DNA from: Agelas oroides
Lineage: Eukaryota; Porifera; Demospongiae; Agelasida; Agelasidae
NCBI GenBank assembly: GCA_949130485.1
Contig: OX422185.1
Location: 7,975,127 to 8,039,126, forward strand
Reading direction: 5' to 3'
Length of the DNA stretch: 64,000 nt
The notes below the pieces were generated by a model that was given only the letters and a program-made list of their open reading frames with translations, had not been told where the DNA came from and did not search any database. Positions 22,350 through 32,015 of the stretch are shown in pieces (position 1 is the first letter of the stretch; each line of letters opens with the position of its first letter). The position numbers and the translations under genes are program-made.

Positions 22350-23133
22350 CTCCTCCCTCCTTCTCCTGTAGCAAATCTTGTTTGCTGCGACAGGGCAGTG
22401 TCTTCTCCGATATTCTGTCTCTGGGTCCCTGTTCTGTGGCCTCTTGTCTTCTTCTTGCAGCACCATCCAGCACTCTGCACACCTTTTGCAGCCTCTCCGT
22501 ATCCAGTCTCTCCACACTGCGGCACGTCAGTAATACGCGCGCACGCTCTGATCTCCCGGCGATCCAAGGCGACTCACTCACGCCTCTCCCGGTGATCCAC
22601 ACAGCAATAAACAGCCTTTTCACACTGAGCGACAATCCTCTGCGTCTCCTTGCCAGCCCCTCTGGCAACACGCACGATCTCTTACAAGTCTCACTTGCCT
22701 CAGCGTCTGTTGCAACCTCAGCGATCCTCGCTCTCTCTGGCAGCGATCCTGGCCCGCTCAGCGCTCCTCGCTTTCTTGCGGCGACCTTCGCTCCTAGCGA
22801 CCTTCGCTTTCCTGGTAGCTCGCGCACTCTCGGCAATAAAATATCCTCCTGCCCTCTTGGCAGTCGTTGCTCTCCCATCGACTCTGATTGGCTTGCTAGC
22901 TGTCGTTCTCTCTCTCGCAATAACTCCTGCTCTAGCTCGCACTGCACGTTCTGGCGATCTGTACCACTCGCTTGCGCACTCCTTCTGCTGTAGCTGCATC
23001 CGCTAGTGGGCCCTGCCGCCGACTGGCGGGCAGTGGATCCCACCGCTGCCACCAAATGCAACGGACCGAGCTTAACCACTTGTGTTTGACACCAGAACAA
23101 GATAGATCCACTAACAAGTACAACAATGTGCAC
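22345..23133 (-). CDS. Arg/Glu-rich ORF of the compact LTR element, function unknown
   Basis: A minus-strand frame of 262 residues crosses the whole interior and ends in the purine tract. It is rich in Arg, Glu, Ser and Ala (LEQELLRERERQLASQ, ARRRRGLSLSVKR), with a possible coiled-coil segment after residue 60. No Gag, protease or RT motif is recognised. The nominal Met (23131-23133) lies inside the 5' LTR, so translation more likely starts further in. The frame may be a remnant of a basic Gag/nucleocapsid region or a by-product of sequence composition; the antisense strand is also open for 203 codons (22382-22993), which weakens the coding case. Confidence 0.35.
   Translation of the reverse strand: MHIVVLVSGSILFWCQTQVVKLGPLHLVAAVGSTARQSAAGPTSGCSYSRRSAQASGTDRQNVQCELEQELLRERERQLASQSESMGEQRLPRGQEDILLPRVRELPGKRRSLGAKVAARKRGALSGPGSLPERARIAEVATDAEASETCKRSCVLPEGLARRRRGLSLSVKRLFIAVWITGRGVSESPWIAGRSERARVLLTCRSVERLDTERLQKVCRVLDGAARRRQEATEQGPRDRISEKTLPCRSKQDLLQEKEGGV
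22350..22370 (-). other. Polypurine tract
   Basis: Directly before the 3' LTR on the minus strand is an all-purine run, AGGAGAAGGAGGGAGGAG, the expected start site for plus-strand DNA synthesis. Confidence 0.65.
23037..23056 (-). other. Putative tRNA primer-binding site
   Basis: On the minus strand the bases right after the 5' LTR read TTTGGTGGCAGCGGTGGG, of the TGGTNNCAG form seen at primer-binding sites of LTR elements. The tRNA used cannot be named from sequence alone. Confidence 0.55.
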
Positions 23134-23253
23134 TTAAATACTGAACCTCTAGTAATCAAAATACCTGATAAAACACCTAATCCTAGCACCTATTAACATG
23201 TGCTAATAATTTATATTTCACACATTGACACCTAACAGTCACAGTCTGTCACA
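23057..23253 (-). repeat. 5' LTR of the compact element
   Basis: Begins (on the minus strand) TGTGACAGACTGTGACTG and ends at 23057 next to the putative primer-binding site. An AT-rich stretch inside (AATATAAATTATT) could serve as a promoter TATA region. Confidence 0.82.
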
Positions 23254-23294
23254 GCATTGCATATTATGCACGTTTGTACCATCCCTTAGCTACA

Positions 23295-23536
23295 TGTTGC
23301 AGTCCCGAATAGATATCGAATATTATTCCATTGCGTATTTCGAGCACATCACCAAGTTTGACGCGCTATAGCGCTGAGCTTCTGCTAAGGGCAGGGCTCA
23401 TATGTGCTTCATGTGTTTACTTATCGCATATGAGCCCCGCCCTTAGTGGAAGCTCAGCGCTACAACGCGTCAAACTTGGTGATGCGCTCGAAATACGCTA
23501 CAGAATAATATTCGATTTCTATCCGGGACTGCCACA
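23295..23536. mobile_element. Palindromic MITE, TGTGGCAGTCC family, copy 3
   Basis: Ends TGTTGCAGTCCCGAATAG and CGGGACTGCCACA, with complementary arms GCGCTATAGCGCTGAGC and CTTAGTGGAAGCTCAGC. Immediately downstream (23538-23566) is AGAGAGTCTACCAACTCTC, also found at the ends of the large inverted elements at 32494 and 43010. Confidence 0.7.
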
Positions 23537-23823
23537 CATAGAGAGTCTACCAACTCTCCGATAGCTACATCAACTCCCTGTTAGGAATGGACTCACCCAG
23601 CACTGTTAGTCAGGTAAAACAAAATTGTAGTTACTGTGTGCTTTTTGATATTGTGACAGCTAAAGAGAATGTCTGACTTCCATAATGAATTCATGTACAA
23701 GAGCTGGGGTATGAATGTATGGAGATTTTGTATACTCATCGTAATAAACACCTCTGTAACTTGTGATCAATAGTAGCTCTTTTTGATGTAAGCTTTGGAG
23801 AGAGAGAAAGAAAAATCCACTGG

Positions 23824-23887
23824 GATCCAGCTGGGAATCGAACCCAGGACCTTCCGATTACTAGTCGGACGCTCTTACCACTGGACC
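23824..23887 (-). ncRNA. tRNA-derived SINE head, tRNA-Thr(AGT)-like
   Basis: On the minus strand, a 7-bp acceptor stem (GGTCCAG/CTGGATC, one G-T pair), an anticodon arm TCCGA-CTAGTAA-TCGGA with anticodon AGT, and a T arm CTGGG-TTCGATT-CCCAG are all present. The B box GGTTCGATTCC is perfect. The 5' strand of the D stem is missing, making it only 64 nt, so a working tRNA is unlikely. A pyrimidine-rich tail follows on the minus strand. Best read as a tRNA-derived SINE or a tRNA pseudogene. Confidence 0.55.
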
Positions 23888-24388
23888 CACGGGACAGAGG
23901 AGCGAAAGCAAGTCTGCATATAACAGCCATGCTAGAGGCCTCAGCCAACTCCAGCTGTCTCTCTCTCTCTCACCGCTGGATACACTGCCTAGTTTTTGAA
24001 TGGAGATCCCCGGCGGATGGGGTTGCGGGCCTGGGGTGGATTGACTGTGGATTATTCTTTCTCTCTTACATCAAGTTGTTCCTGCCTACATAGAGCCCTC
24101 ACATCAGTAGCTCTTTTTCTATGTAATAACCACAGTAGAATGTTCTATAGACCAAATAGTTTCTAGTTGCTTCGGACATCATGCATTGTTGCTTCAACAG
24201 CTTTTGAAGTTACTCCAAGTTAGAGTCTGCATCAGAAACAGAATTCTTAGCTTGAATGGATCCTGTATAGGGTGCAGAACCCACTGTCCTGCCTGCATAC
24301 ACTCCTCCATAGTCAAGAAATATTCTTCCTCGGCTTGGGTCTAACTGGAAACATCAAAAAAGTACAGAAACAAGGAAATGAAATCATT

Positions 24389-24600
24389 AAAAATGTAAAT
24401 AGATGTAGGGATGGCATGCCAAAAAGTATGCAAAAAAGGTAGGGATGACACTGCTTCAAAATATTGTACAGTAAACCAATAAACTCAAATATGAACTGAA
24501 CCCACTAACTCTGAAGTGTAAAATAAAACTAATATAGAAACGGTACAACATAAATGATGGTAAATATACAAAGCCCTATCTCTACATCTTTTTACGCTTT
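24389..24600. mobile_element. MITE, TGTAGGGATGGCATGCC family
   Basis: AAAATGTAAATAGATGTAGG at the left is mirrored by CTCTACATCTTTTTACG at the right. Internal GCATGCCAAAAAGTATGC matches copies at 33650, 34150, 41480 and 42020. Intronic, no coding content. Confidence 0.6.
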
Positions 24601-25587
24601 TAGTTCCTTGTGATAAATGCAATGCGAGCAAAAACAAGTGATAAGCAGCTGGGCTGGAGCCTGGAAACAAGGCTAAGAACAAAGTAATAGGTGCCATGCT
24701 ATGTAGCAAGATATACGTTCATGACTTTTATGCAGTAAACAGGTAATTCTGGTTACACCCCTTGTTGGGAAGGAAAATGGCCTTACCTTCATTGAAACTT
24801 TACTGCTACCTTCCCTAAGCAAGTATGAGGGAGGTTTTAGTGGGAGAGAGCCCCTAAACATTTTCTTTTAGTGGGGTAGTTTACATGCAACTAGTGTCAT
24901 GCTGTACCAAACTACTACCGAGTTTTAACAGACTCACAGACCAGAGTTCAGTAGGCACATAATTGGTAGTTAGGCCTTTGGAAAGAAGTAGTCAGAAGAG
25001 TTGTTTGTAATCTATGAAAAACATAATGTCTACTTGTTGCAGTTTTCCACTGTGGATGAAATGATCGGATAGTAAAATAAGAATGTTGAAATCCAGCCAG
25101 TACTCAAACCAGGGTTGTTAGAACAAGCTATACTGTAGTATCACCAAATACAAACCAGGGTTGCTTATTAAGACAAGCTGTACTGTTGTATTACTAAGTA
25201 CATGATCAGGAAGTAAAAACTTCTATAAGCTGGAAATGTCTTGCTTCACTCAACTTCCAAAATAGACATAAATGATTCAAACTTCAAAATATGTAGCTGT
25301 AACAATAAATAGCCAGAAGCTATTGCGGGCATGTGCAAGTGTTGTTAGGATTTACATATGCACAATTATCAGGTGCAAGGGTACTATATATAAAGTGTAA
25401 ACGGTTATCTACCCTGATCAGAACTTCTCGTTTGCTGGGAAGAAGTTGGATAAGAATCTGCTATAAGCCACTTAAAGCCTTAATGATAAGTTGCCTTTCA
25501 TTTCAAATTTGAGGAGTGAAGTGAATTCTCAGATGTACTAGAATAACACTATCTTACACAACACCTGTCCTCTATTTTTCACTGCAG
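24601..25587. other. Intron sequence before the protease exon
   Basis: No element or exon is recognised apart from an imperfect tandem duplication at 25100-25200 (AACCAGGGTTG..AACAAGCTATACTGT). It ends with a good branch/polypyrimidine region and the acceptor TTTTTCACTGCAG. Confidence 0.4.
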
Positions 25588-26636
25588 CAACACCAATGCC
25601 AGCTCCATCCCAGTCCCAACCCAAACCAATTCCCTCCAGGGCATGTACAGATATTCAATTCGACCCAGAGATCGATGGTTTTGCTGTGACTATATGGGGA
25701 CTGAAAGGATTTCATGATATAGGTTTTAAGGGTAAAAATAGGGTGATTGCAATTATTGACTCCGGGATTGACCGTGCTCACAATGCCTTCAATCGTGCGG
25801 ACAAGATTCACCCAGACTCAAAGAGCTTCTTAGCACCTGGCGATGACATCACTGATCTTGATGATCATGGAACTCGCTGTGCTGGTATTGCTGCAGGCCT
25901 TCCTGTAGAAAATCAGTTCCAAGGAGGAGTTGCACCCGAAGCTCAGCTACTAGTGTGTCGTGTTAGTATAGAAAAGAACAAGCCACAGACAATGATTGAG
26001 GCATTGGAATACCTTGTTAGTCTTCGACAAAAAGGTAAGCAGATTGATGTTGTCTCCATATCGCTTGGATATCACCTTGACGAACAGCAGGAAACACAAA
26101 TCAAACAAGCTCTAAATAAACTGATTTCTGAATACAAGACCATAGTCATTGCAGCTGCATGCAACAATGGTCAGCGAAGAGATCCCATATGGTATCCAGC
26201 AAAGTATGGAGACACAATATCCATTGGTGCACATGACCATAACTATAACAGAGCACCTTTTTCATCAGTTGGGCAAAGGCTAGACTTTCTGGCTCCTGGA
26301 GTTAACATGGGTGCTCCAACAAAAGGCAAGCCTAAACTAGCAGGTGTATCTGACGGAACATCCCTTGCCACCCCTGCAGTAGCTGGCCTTGTCGCCCTCC
26401 TGATTCAGTGTGCTAAGGAGGTACGTGGACTTGCAGCAACCCGTATCTCGAATCACACAGTCATTAAGTATTTGCTTCAACGAATGAGTTCACATGATCA
26501 TAACAATGAAAAGGGCTTTGGAGCACTAGAACCTAACAAACTTTTAAGCACACTCACACGAAGCGGTGCTGCAGATGTGCTTCACGGGCATATTAAAAAT
26601 GCTCTTGGTGGGTGCGACTGCGATGATTGCAAATGA
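25588..26636 (+). CDS. Subtilisin-like (S8) serine protease, terminal exon of the Death-Death-subtilase gene
   Basis: The exon enters in phase 1 after CACTGCAG and runs to a TGA at 26634-26636, about 349 residues. Counting from the Met at 25596, the catalytic triad is complete: Asp55 in IAIIDSGID, His91 in DDHGTRCAG, Ser256 in DGTSLATPAVAG, with oxyanion Asn190 in AAACNNG. It cleaves peptide bonds after substrate recognition. There is no signal peptide and no inhibitor-like prodomain in the exon, and a Pro/Ser-rich stretch (PAPSQSQPKPIPS) precedes the catalytic domain; this suggests a cytosolic enzyme linked to the upstream Death modules. The C-terminus is Cys/Asp-rich (GGCDCDDCK). An internal Met could also start a stand-alone protease, the main alternative model. 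Confidence 0.88.
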
Positions 26637-27120
26637 CTATAGGATTACAAGTACATGAGAGCTGGTAGTGCTCTCAGACCCACTCCCAGAACACTGTATA
26701 TCCTTAAACATGCACAATACACACACTACATACAAACTCTTGTTTATGTATTACAAGCTCTTGAACGCACCATGTTCAGACACTAGTAATATTATGCTAA
26801 GCTTTAGTATGTGGACAAGTGTTTGAAATCTACTCAAACTATGTAATGAATTTGTTATTGTTTAATGATCTTGCATTGTTTGGTAAAACTTTTGAAATCT
26901 GTACTCAAAATCTTACTATTCAAACTGCCCCTTTTATACGCAGCTGCAGATTACAGTGTAAGGTAATGATTACGTGCTCATGCATGTATACCAATAAATT
27001 ATGGAAACTGGCACTGCATGATGTCATTTCCCTCATAAATCTCTGCTGCATGTATGTAGCACAGAAAGGGTGTGATCATTTGCACGTGGCTATATACAAT
27101 TACCAGCAGACCTGAAACCT
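26637..27120 (+). other. Probable 3' untranslated region of the protease gene
   Basis: AT-rich sequence follows the stop. A canonical AATAAA polyadenylation signal occurs at about 26993 (ACCAATAAATTATGG). No coding content is credible. Confidence 0.4.
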
Positions 27121-28056
27121 ACCACTGGTAGGTAACATTCCTGCTATGTGGAACATTGCACTGTACGTATGCCTAGCACGTGCCATCTGTATTGTTCTAT
27201 ATATACCGAGCAGTAGCACCTCAACTTGAGTCACATTCAGAAGACAACACTAAATTTTGAGCTTGTATGCAAGGGTGTAGGCAAAGGGGGGGAGTTGGGC
27301 TGGGGGGGCTGAAGCTCCCCCACATTTTAAGCTCATGTATTATGTGTACAAGTAGTTACCGCAAAAGGACGTCCAAACTTTATTATTATAGAAAAACGAG
27401 AGGAAAAAAAAACAGCTTTCAGGTTATAAGCAGTGTTTAATACACATACAAAAATCAAAGCTTAGACGTGTCCAAATACGTGCAGTCTCGTTCACAGACA
27501 AGCGGGAGGCCTCACAGGCCCGTAGCCAGGGGGGGGGTTCGAGGGGGTTCGCTCGAACCCCCTTTTGATCTTCAAAAGATTTCATATACAACGCTTAACT
27601 GTACATTTTAAGTGTCCTGCCGTTTGAAAGTGGTCCACTAGTCTCCCGCTGTTATATTGTGAATCACCGCTTCCCAAACGAGTCTGGTTGCAGCTATATG
27701 AGTTTGTTCACAGATGACCAGCGCGATACGAGCGCGTAAGCTGTTTACGCTGCTGCGATGAAAGGACGCGCGTAAATACGTGCGTAAATATGTGCGTGAA
27801 TACATCACAAGTTCAGGCGCTCGAGAGTTGTCCTTCTAGTGATGTAATGCCACCTGCTGTTCTGCCAACCTTAGACTTAGTACCTTCTCTCGTGGATATC
27901 ATTTTTGTTTTTTAAGTGAACAAATAGTCCTGCTATACGTAGGTATATATCAAAATAAGAGTGACTTGGAAAAACAAGAATAAGAGTGACTTAGAAATGA
28001 CTTAAAACCACAGAATGTACATGTAACTTCAAATAAGCTCGAATGAGTTCAAACAG
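27121..28056. repeat. Intergenic stretch with worn DNA-element ends
   Basis: 27270-27330 (GTAGGCAAAGGGGGGG, GGGGGGGCTGAAGCTCCCCC) and 27520-27565 (CCGTAGCCAGGGGGG, then GTTCGAGGGGGTTCGCTCGA) look like terminal motifs of DNA elements with G-rich ends. 27775-27800 repeats CGCGTAAATACGTGCG-type units. No gene seen. Confidence 0.35.
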
Positions 28057-28536
28057 TTAATAGGAGGGAACACGTCCCTCGGTGGCAGCAAGCGAAATGT
28101 CAGAGCTGTTAATTGGGCGATGGGAAGATGATCTGCTGCCACGTATACACATTACTGAAGATCTGAGTGAGGCAAAGGATATCCGGCACCTTAACCACCC
28201 CATTACCATTGAATAGTGATGTTGTCTTTTCTGGGCGATCATATCAGCCAGTTGTTTATAGAAAGTAGTTGCTTCTTTTCCCATTCCTCCATTTGTAGAA
28301 AGAACTAGGGGTGTGAAAACTCCACGCTCTACTTCTCGGACCCTTTGACCATACTCTCTCTTCTTGGCTTGCTCATGTCTTCTGTAGGCATCAGTGGAAT
28401 GATTACTGGGTGCGTTAGGGTAAAAAAAAACGTACATCGAAAAATGCATCCTGTGAGCCATTCCAAAAGCCTCTGGCACGGATGTCCAATCGGGCATTGT
28501 CGTCGGTGTTAGCCGAGCGTGCAGTGAGGGCCTCAC
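28057..28536 (-). pseudogene. C-terminal retroelement endonuclease-like fragment
   Basis: A 159-residue minus-strand frame. Recognisable are NPNAPSN-like FYPNAPSNHS, YRRHEQAKKREYGQRVREVE, FTPLVLSTNGGMGKEATTFYKQLA, and a C-terminal WLRCRISFASLRSSVMCIRG. This set is familiar from the C-terminal region of invertebrate retroelement-type proteins where an Asp..Glu-x-Lys-like pattern suggests a restriction-like nuclease fold; that fold assignment is tentative. Upstream RT sequence is missing, so it is a 3' fragment of a larger element or a short host relative. Confidence 0.5.
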
Positions 28537-28909
28537 CAGTTAGAGGTTGCAGTGGTGGTTCTGTTGCAACATTGTGACAAACCTCTGTGAGTAATGTGGC
28601 AGAAATGCTGCTCTTGTACTGGCTGCTGTTCTTCTGTCATGCCTGAGCATGTGGAGGTAAACTGATGGCAGATAACATTTTAATGTCACCAGTTTGGAAC
28701 TCAGAAAAAAGCACTTCAGGGAGGGAGAGATGATGTAGAAGGAAAGTGAAAAACGTCAATGCTGCTTCAGATGTTTGTGGCTGCTGGAATAGTTTGCCTC
28801 AAAGTTTTACACATTTTATGTACCTCCAGTAGCCCTACTCTCCTCTCCACTTCCCTGATCATGTAGTCAACTTTGAAACAGAAGAAAGCTGTAGCCGCAC
28901 CGACTAAAC
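28537..28909. other. Spacer upstream of the LINE
   Basis: Contains the probable 5' continuation of the endonuclease-like fragment in broken frames and the untranslated leader of the LINE. No separate gene. Confidence 0.3.
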
Positions 28910-29642
28910 ATGCCTAAGAAAACCAAGTCTCCAAAGTCCACTTGTGACCTTTGTTGTGACAACATTGAGTCTGACCAAGACCAGCTTGCCTGTGAGGGTG
29001 GCTGTGGCTGTATCGTTCACCGCTACTGTGCAGGAGTGACTACCAAACACTATGCCGAGGAACAAGACCAACAAGAACGAGCTGCTCACTACTAAGGCGG
29101 TGACTGGACCCCCTGCTCTGGCGGTTCAATCTGAAACCACCATGGGAGGTGAGTCTGTTGACTCTGTTGTAAGCAGTAATGTCAGTAAACCTAAACAATT
29201 TGAGAAGGTTTCTGGAGCAAGAAAAGTGTGGGGAACTATGAGGGAGACCACAGTCAAGGCTGTGACAGGGGTTATTTCCAAATTGTGCCCATCAACAATA
29301 GAATTCAAAATAAAACGTAAGACTCAGCCAGGGAATCACAACCATGGCCAAAAACCTAGATGGTGGTTTGTTATTCACGCTAAAGAGGAAGATCTTGCCA
29401 CACTTGAATCAGCATGGAGTGCTGTCTTTGACCACACCCAATGGAAGCTCCGCCCCTGCTACAAGCCTATCTTTGACCTCTCAACTGAACCTAATGACTC
29501 AGAACCAAATGATTTAACCCAAATCAGTCAAATGTCCCCCACGGCCAACTCAACCAACCATCTCACTGCCAGTAGCATTGCCCCAAATGAGAATCCGCCT
29601 TTTTTAGGGGCGACCCCAGGGGAAGCAACAACCCCTCCCTAA
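28910..29642 (+). pseudogene. LINE ORF1: PHD-type finger plus RRM-like/CR1 ORF1 region
   Basis: 28910-29095 starts MPKKTKSPKSTCDLC and has the Cys/His spacing of a PHD-type finger (CDLC..CEGGCG..HRYC). The frame then shifts to 29052-29642, containing VKAVTGVISKLCPSTIEFK and WWFVIHAKEEDLATLESAW, as in CR1-clade ORF1 proteins. ORF1 binds element RNA. The two frames overlap between 29052 and 29095, so one frameshift breaks the protein. Confidence 0.6.
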
Positions 29643-29650
29643 AGTGCACC

Positions 29651-30422
29651 ATGTCCCTCCTCCATTACAATGTCAGAAGTCTCCTACCTAAACTTGACAA
29701 CTTAAAAGCTGAATGCACCATTTTCAAACCTCATGTTGTGTGTATCTGTGAAACCTGGCTAGGTTCTGACATTGAAGACAATGAGCTATCTATCGTTTAG
29801 ACAGAAATAGACATGGAGGGGGAGTAGCTCTGTTCATTAGTAGTAATTTGTCACACAAAGTCATTTATTTGGGTAATGGTAGCTTTGAATGTATTATTGT
29901 TTCACTTCAATTTGGCCCTTGTAAAGTATGTGTTTGCTTATTGTACAGACCCCCTAATAGTAGTTGTGACTTTTTAGATTATCTGTATGATGTTTTATGC
30001 TCCATAGACATCTCTTTGTTCACTAACTTTTTACTTCTTGGTGACTTTAACATTGACTTTTTAGCTCAAAAACATCCTCTATTTTCAAAATTAGTTTGTA
30101 TTACATCTATTTCGCCAGGTTGTAAGTCACCCTACTCACTTTAGTTATTCAGGTGTCCCATCCATTATTGACCTTGTTTTTGTATCTTGTTCTCCCAACC
30201 TTGTCTCATGCAACACGATCTCGCCCCTGTCTACCTCAGATCACATGGGAATCCATTTAACTTACAAACTCCCAACTACTAACAAGAGACCCCGCACCCC
30301 TCGGAGGTCTGTCTGGTGTTATTCTCTCGGCGATTTCGACAAAGCTTGTGAAATATTATACGATGTTGACTGGGATACTGTTACTAACGAGTCAGATATT
30401 GACCTATGTTGGAAGAGCTGAG
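29651..30422 (+). pseudogene. LINE apurinic-type endonuclease (EEP) domain
   Basis: Begins MSLLHYNVRSLLPKLDNL (metal-binding Asn), followed by VVCICETWL (catalytic Glu), a break at about 29800 where a stop or frameshift intervenes, then RHGGGVALFIS, CLLYRPPN, LLGDFNID (catalytic Asp-x-Asn) and finally SDHMGI (catalytic Asp-His). A second frameshift lies near 30125. The domain nicks target DNA to prime reverse transcription. It stops abruptly at 30422, where the sequence switches to inverted RT sequence. Confidence 0.65.
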
Positions 30423-32015
30423 GTTGTGGATTTCCCTGAGGTAAAGCCCCATTGGTGATCTGACAGTGGCGAGAAAATGTTCAAGTGATGAGACAAGAGG
30501 TTGTGCAGGTGTTTCTCGAGAAGTTTGCTTAGAATGGATAAAATTGATATAGGTCTGTAGTTGGCTGGACTTTCAGGGTCACCTCCCTTCGGAATTGGAA
30601 CTACTCGAGCAACCTTCCAGTCAGAGGGAACTTCCCACTTCTTAGAGATTTGTTAAACAGTTTGGTGAGACTCTTGGCAATGAACAGAGCAGTGGATTTG
30701 AGCATTTTGGCGGAGACACTGTCTGCCCCTGTAGATTTGCTAGTGTCTAAAGAAGTGATTAAGGATAGCATCTTGTCCTCCGTACACAGAAATTCCTCTG
30801 GGAAGTTAGATGGATCGAGGTTGTCAAGGTTGTCAAGGTTGTTGACGGTACTTGTGTCACTATTTGATGTGGTTGTGTGATTAAAATTACTGAAAAATTG
30901 GTTGTTAAGAATGTTAGCTTTTTCCATGTCATTGCACACAAGACCGTAGTTGGGTGCTTGAAGTGCTGGGATTGAGGATTCCCTTCTAGTTAAGGTTTTA
31001 TATAGCTTCCAAAATGTTTTGTCATCTGCAGTTTGTAGATGTTTAAAGAATGCATGCTTGGCCCTTCTGAGTTCAGAAATCACCCAGTTTCTGGTGAACT
31101 TGTATTATCAACTTGACGTCTTTCGCAAGATGAGGGTCCCATACCGCGCAGGCATACTCCATGTGAGGACGAATCAGAGATTTGTATAGTTTCAAAAGTG
31201 TTGAGGGGTTCGAGAATTGATAGAAGTTTCTGTACAATAGTCCTATTAGCTTTCGAGTTTTCTTGCAAATTATATTGATGTGGTAGGACCAGGTAAGATC
31301 TGTCAAGAAGTTAACTCCAAGGTACTTAAAATGATCTCTTTTGTTGAGAGCTTGTGAATCTCCAACATAGAGTGGGGCATTTGGAAGGGTTGGATGATGT
31401 TTTCTAGAGAAGACCATGTAACAGCATTTCAAAATGTTCAAAACAAGGTGATTGTCTGCTATCCAACTGCATACTGATGTAATGTCACCTTGCAACAGAG
31501 TGTAGTCTCTAGGATTTCTAATGATTTTATAGAGAGCAATGTCGTCAGCATATAGGGTGATCTTGCTGTCTGTTACAGAGGCTGAGACACCACTGATATA
31601 TATCAAAAAGAGCAGTGGCCCAAGTACGGATCCTTGGGGCACACCAGAGACTACAGGTAAAGGGTTAGATTGAGCACCTCCCAGTACAACTGACTGTGTT
31701 CTGTCGGTTAGGTAGTTACTAACCCATCTTATGAGGAAAGGATCGACTTGGAGTTCAAAAAGTTTGAAAAGAAGTTGCTGATGGGGGACAGTATCAAACG
31801 CTTTGCTCAGGTCGAAGAACACTGAGCACAACTCGTTCCCACAGTCAAGTGCTTCTTGGCAGTCGTGTGCATATGAGATTCGGGAAAGAATGGCTTGATT
31901 GCCTGAGCGCTTGTACTTATTGAGTAGAGAGTTACGTTTTCTAATGGCTTTAAGAATGGAGAGGCTGATCCATGGGAGGTGTTTCTTGCGAGGAAGGAGT
32001 TTTTGAGGGACACAT
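30423..32015 (-). pseudogene. LINE reverse transcriptase segments, inverted and reordered
   Basis: All on the minus strand. 31890-32015 reads KKHLPWISLSILKAIRKRN (the linker after the endonuclease). 31073-31880 reads VFFDLSKAFDTVPH, GVPQGSVLGPLLF, YADDIALY (RT motifs A, B, C) to MEYACAVWDP. 30601-31083 reads ISELRRAKHAFFKHL to FPLTGR, and 30423-30600 continues PANYRPISILSILSK to SDHQWGF. In a normal LINE the last two segments come before motif A; here they follow the RT C-terminus. The catalytic YADD is intact, but no continuous RT could be made. Confidence 0.7.

Larger units (their letters stand above)
22153..23253 (-). mobile_element. Compact LTR retrotransposon (TRIM-like), minus orientation
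   Basis: Two 197-bp direct repeats, 22153-22349 and 23057-23253, appear identical by eye. Each starts TG and ends CA. The element is flanked by the 5-bp duplication GCATT (22148-22152 and 23254-23258). On the minus strand, a primer-binding-site-like TTTGGTGGCAGCGGTGGGAT follows the 5' LTR and a purine tract precedes the 3' LTR. The 707-bp interior has no protease, RT or integrase, so it must be mobilised by proteins from an autonomous relative. LTR identity suggests a recent insertion. It lies in an intron, antisense to the Death-subtilase gene. Confidence 0.85.

Noticed and set aside
22382-22993. 203-codon + strand ORF
   Set aside because: It lies antisense inside the compact LTR element, whose LTRs, primer site and purine tract place the sense strand on minus.
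23824-23887. Functional tRNA-Thr gene
   Set aside because: The D-stem 5' strand is missing. Only the acceptor, anticodon and T arms form, so it is called SINE-like.
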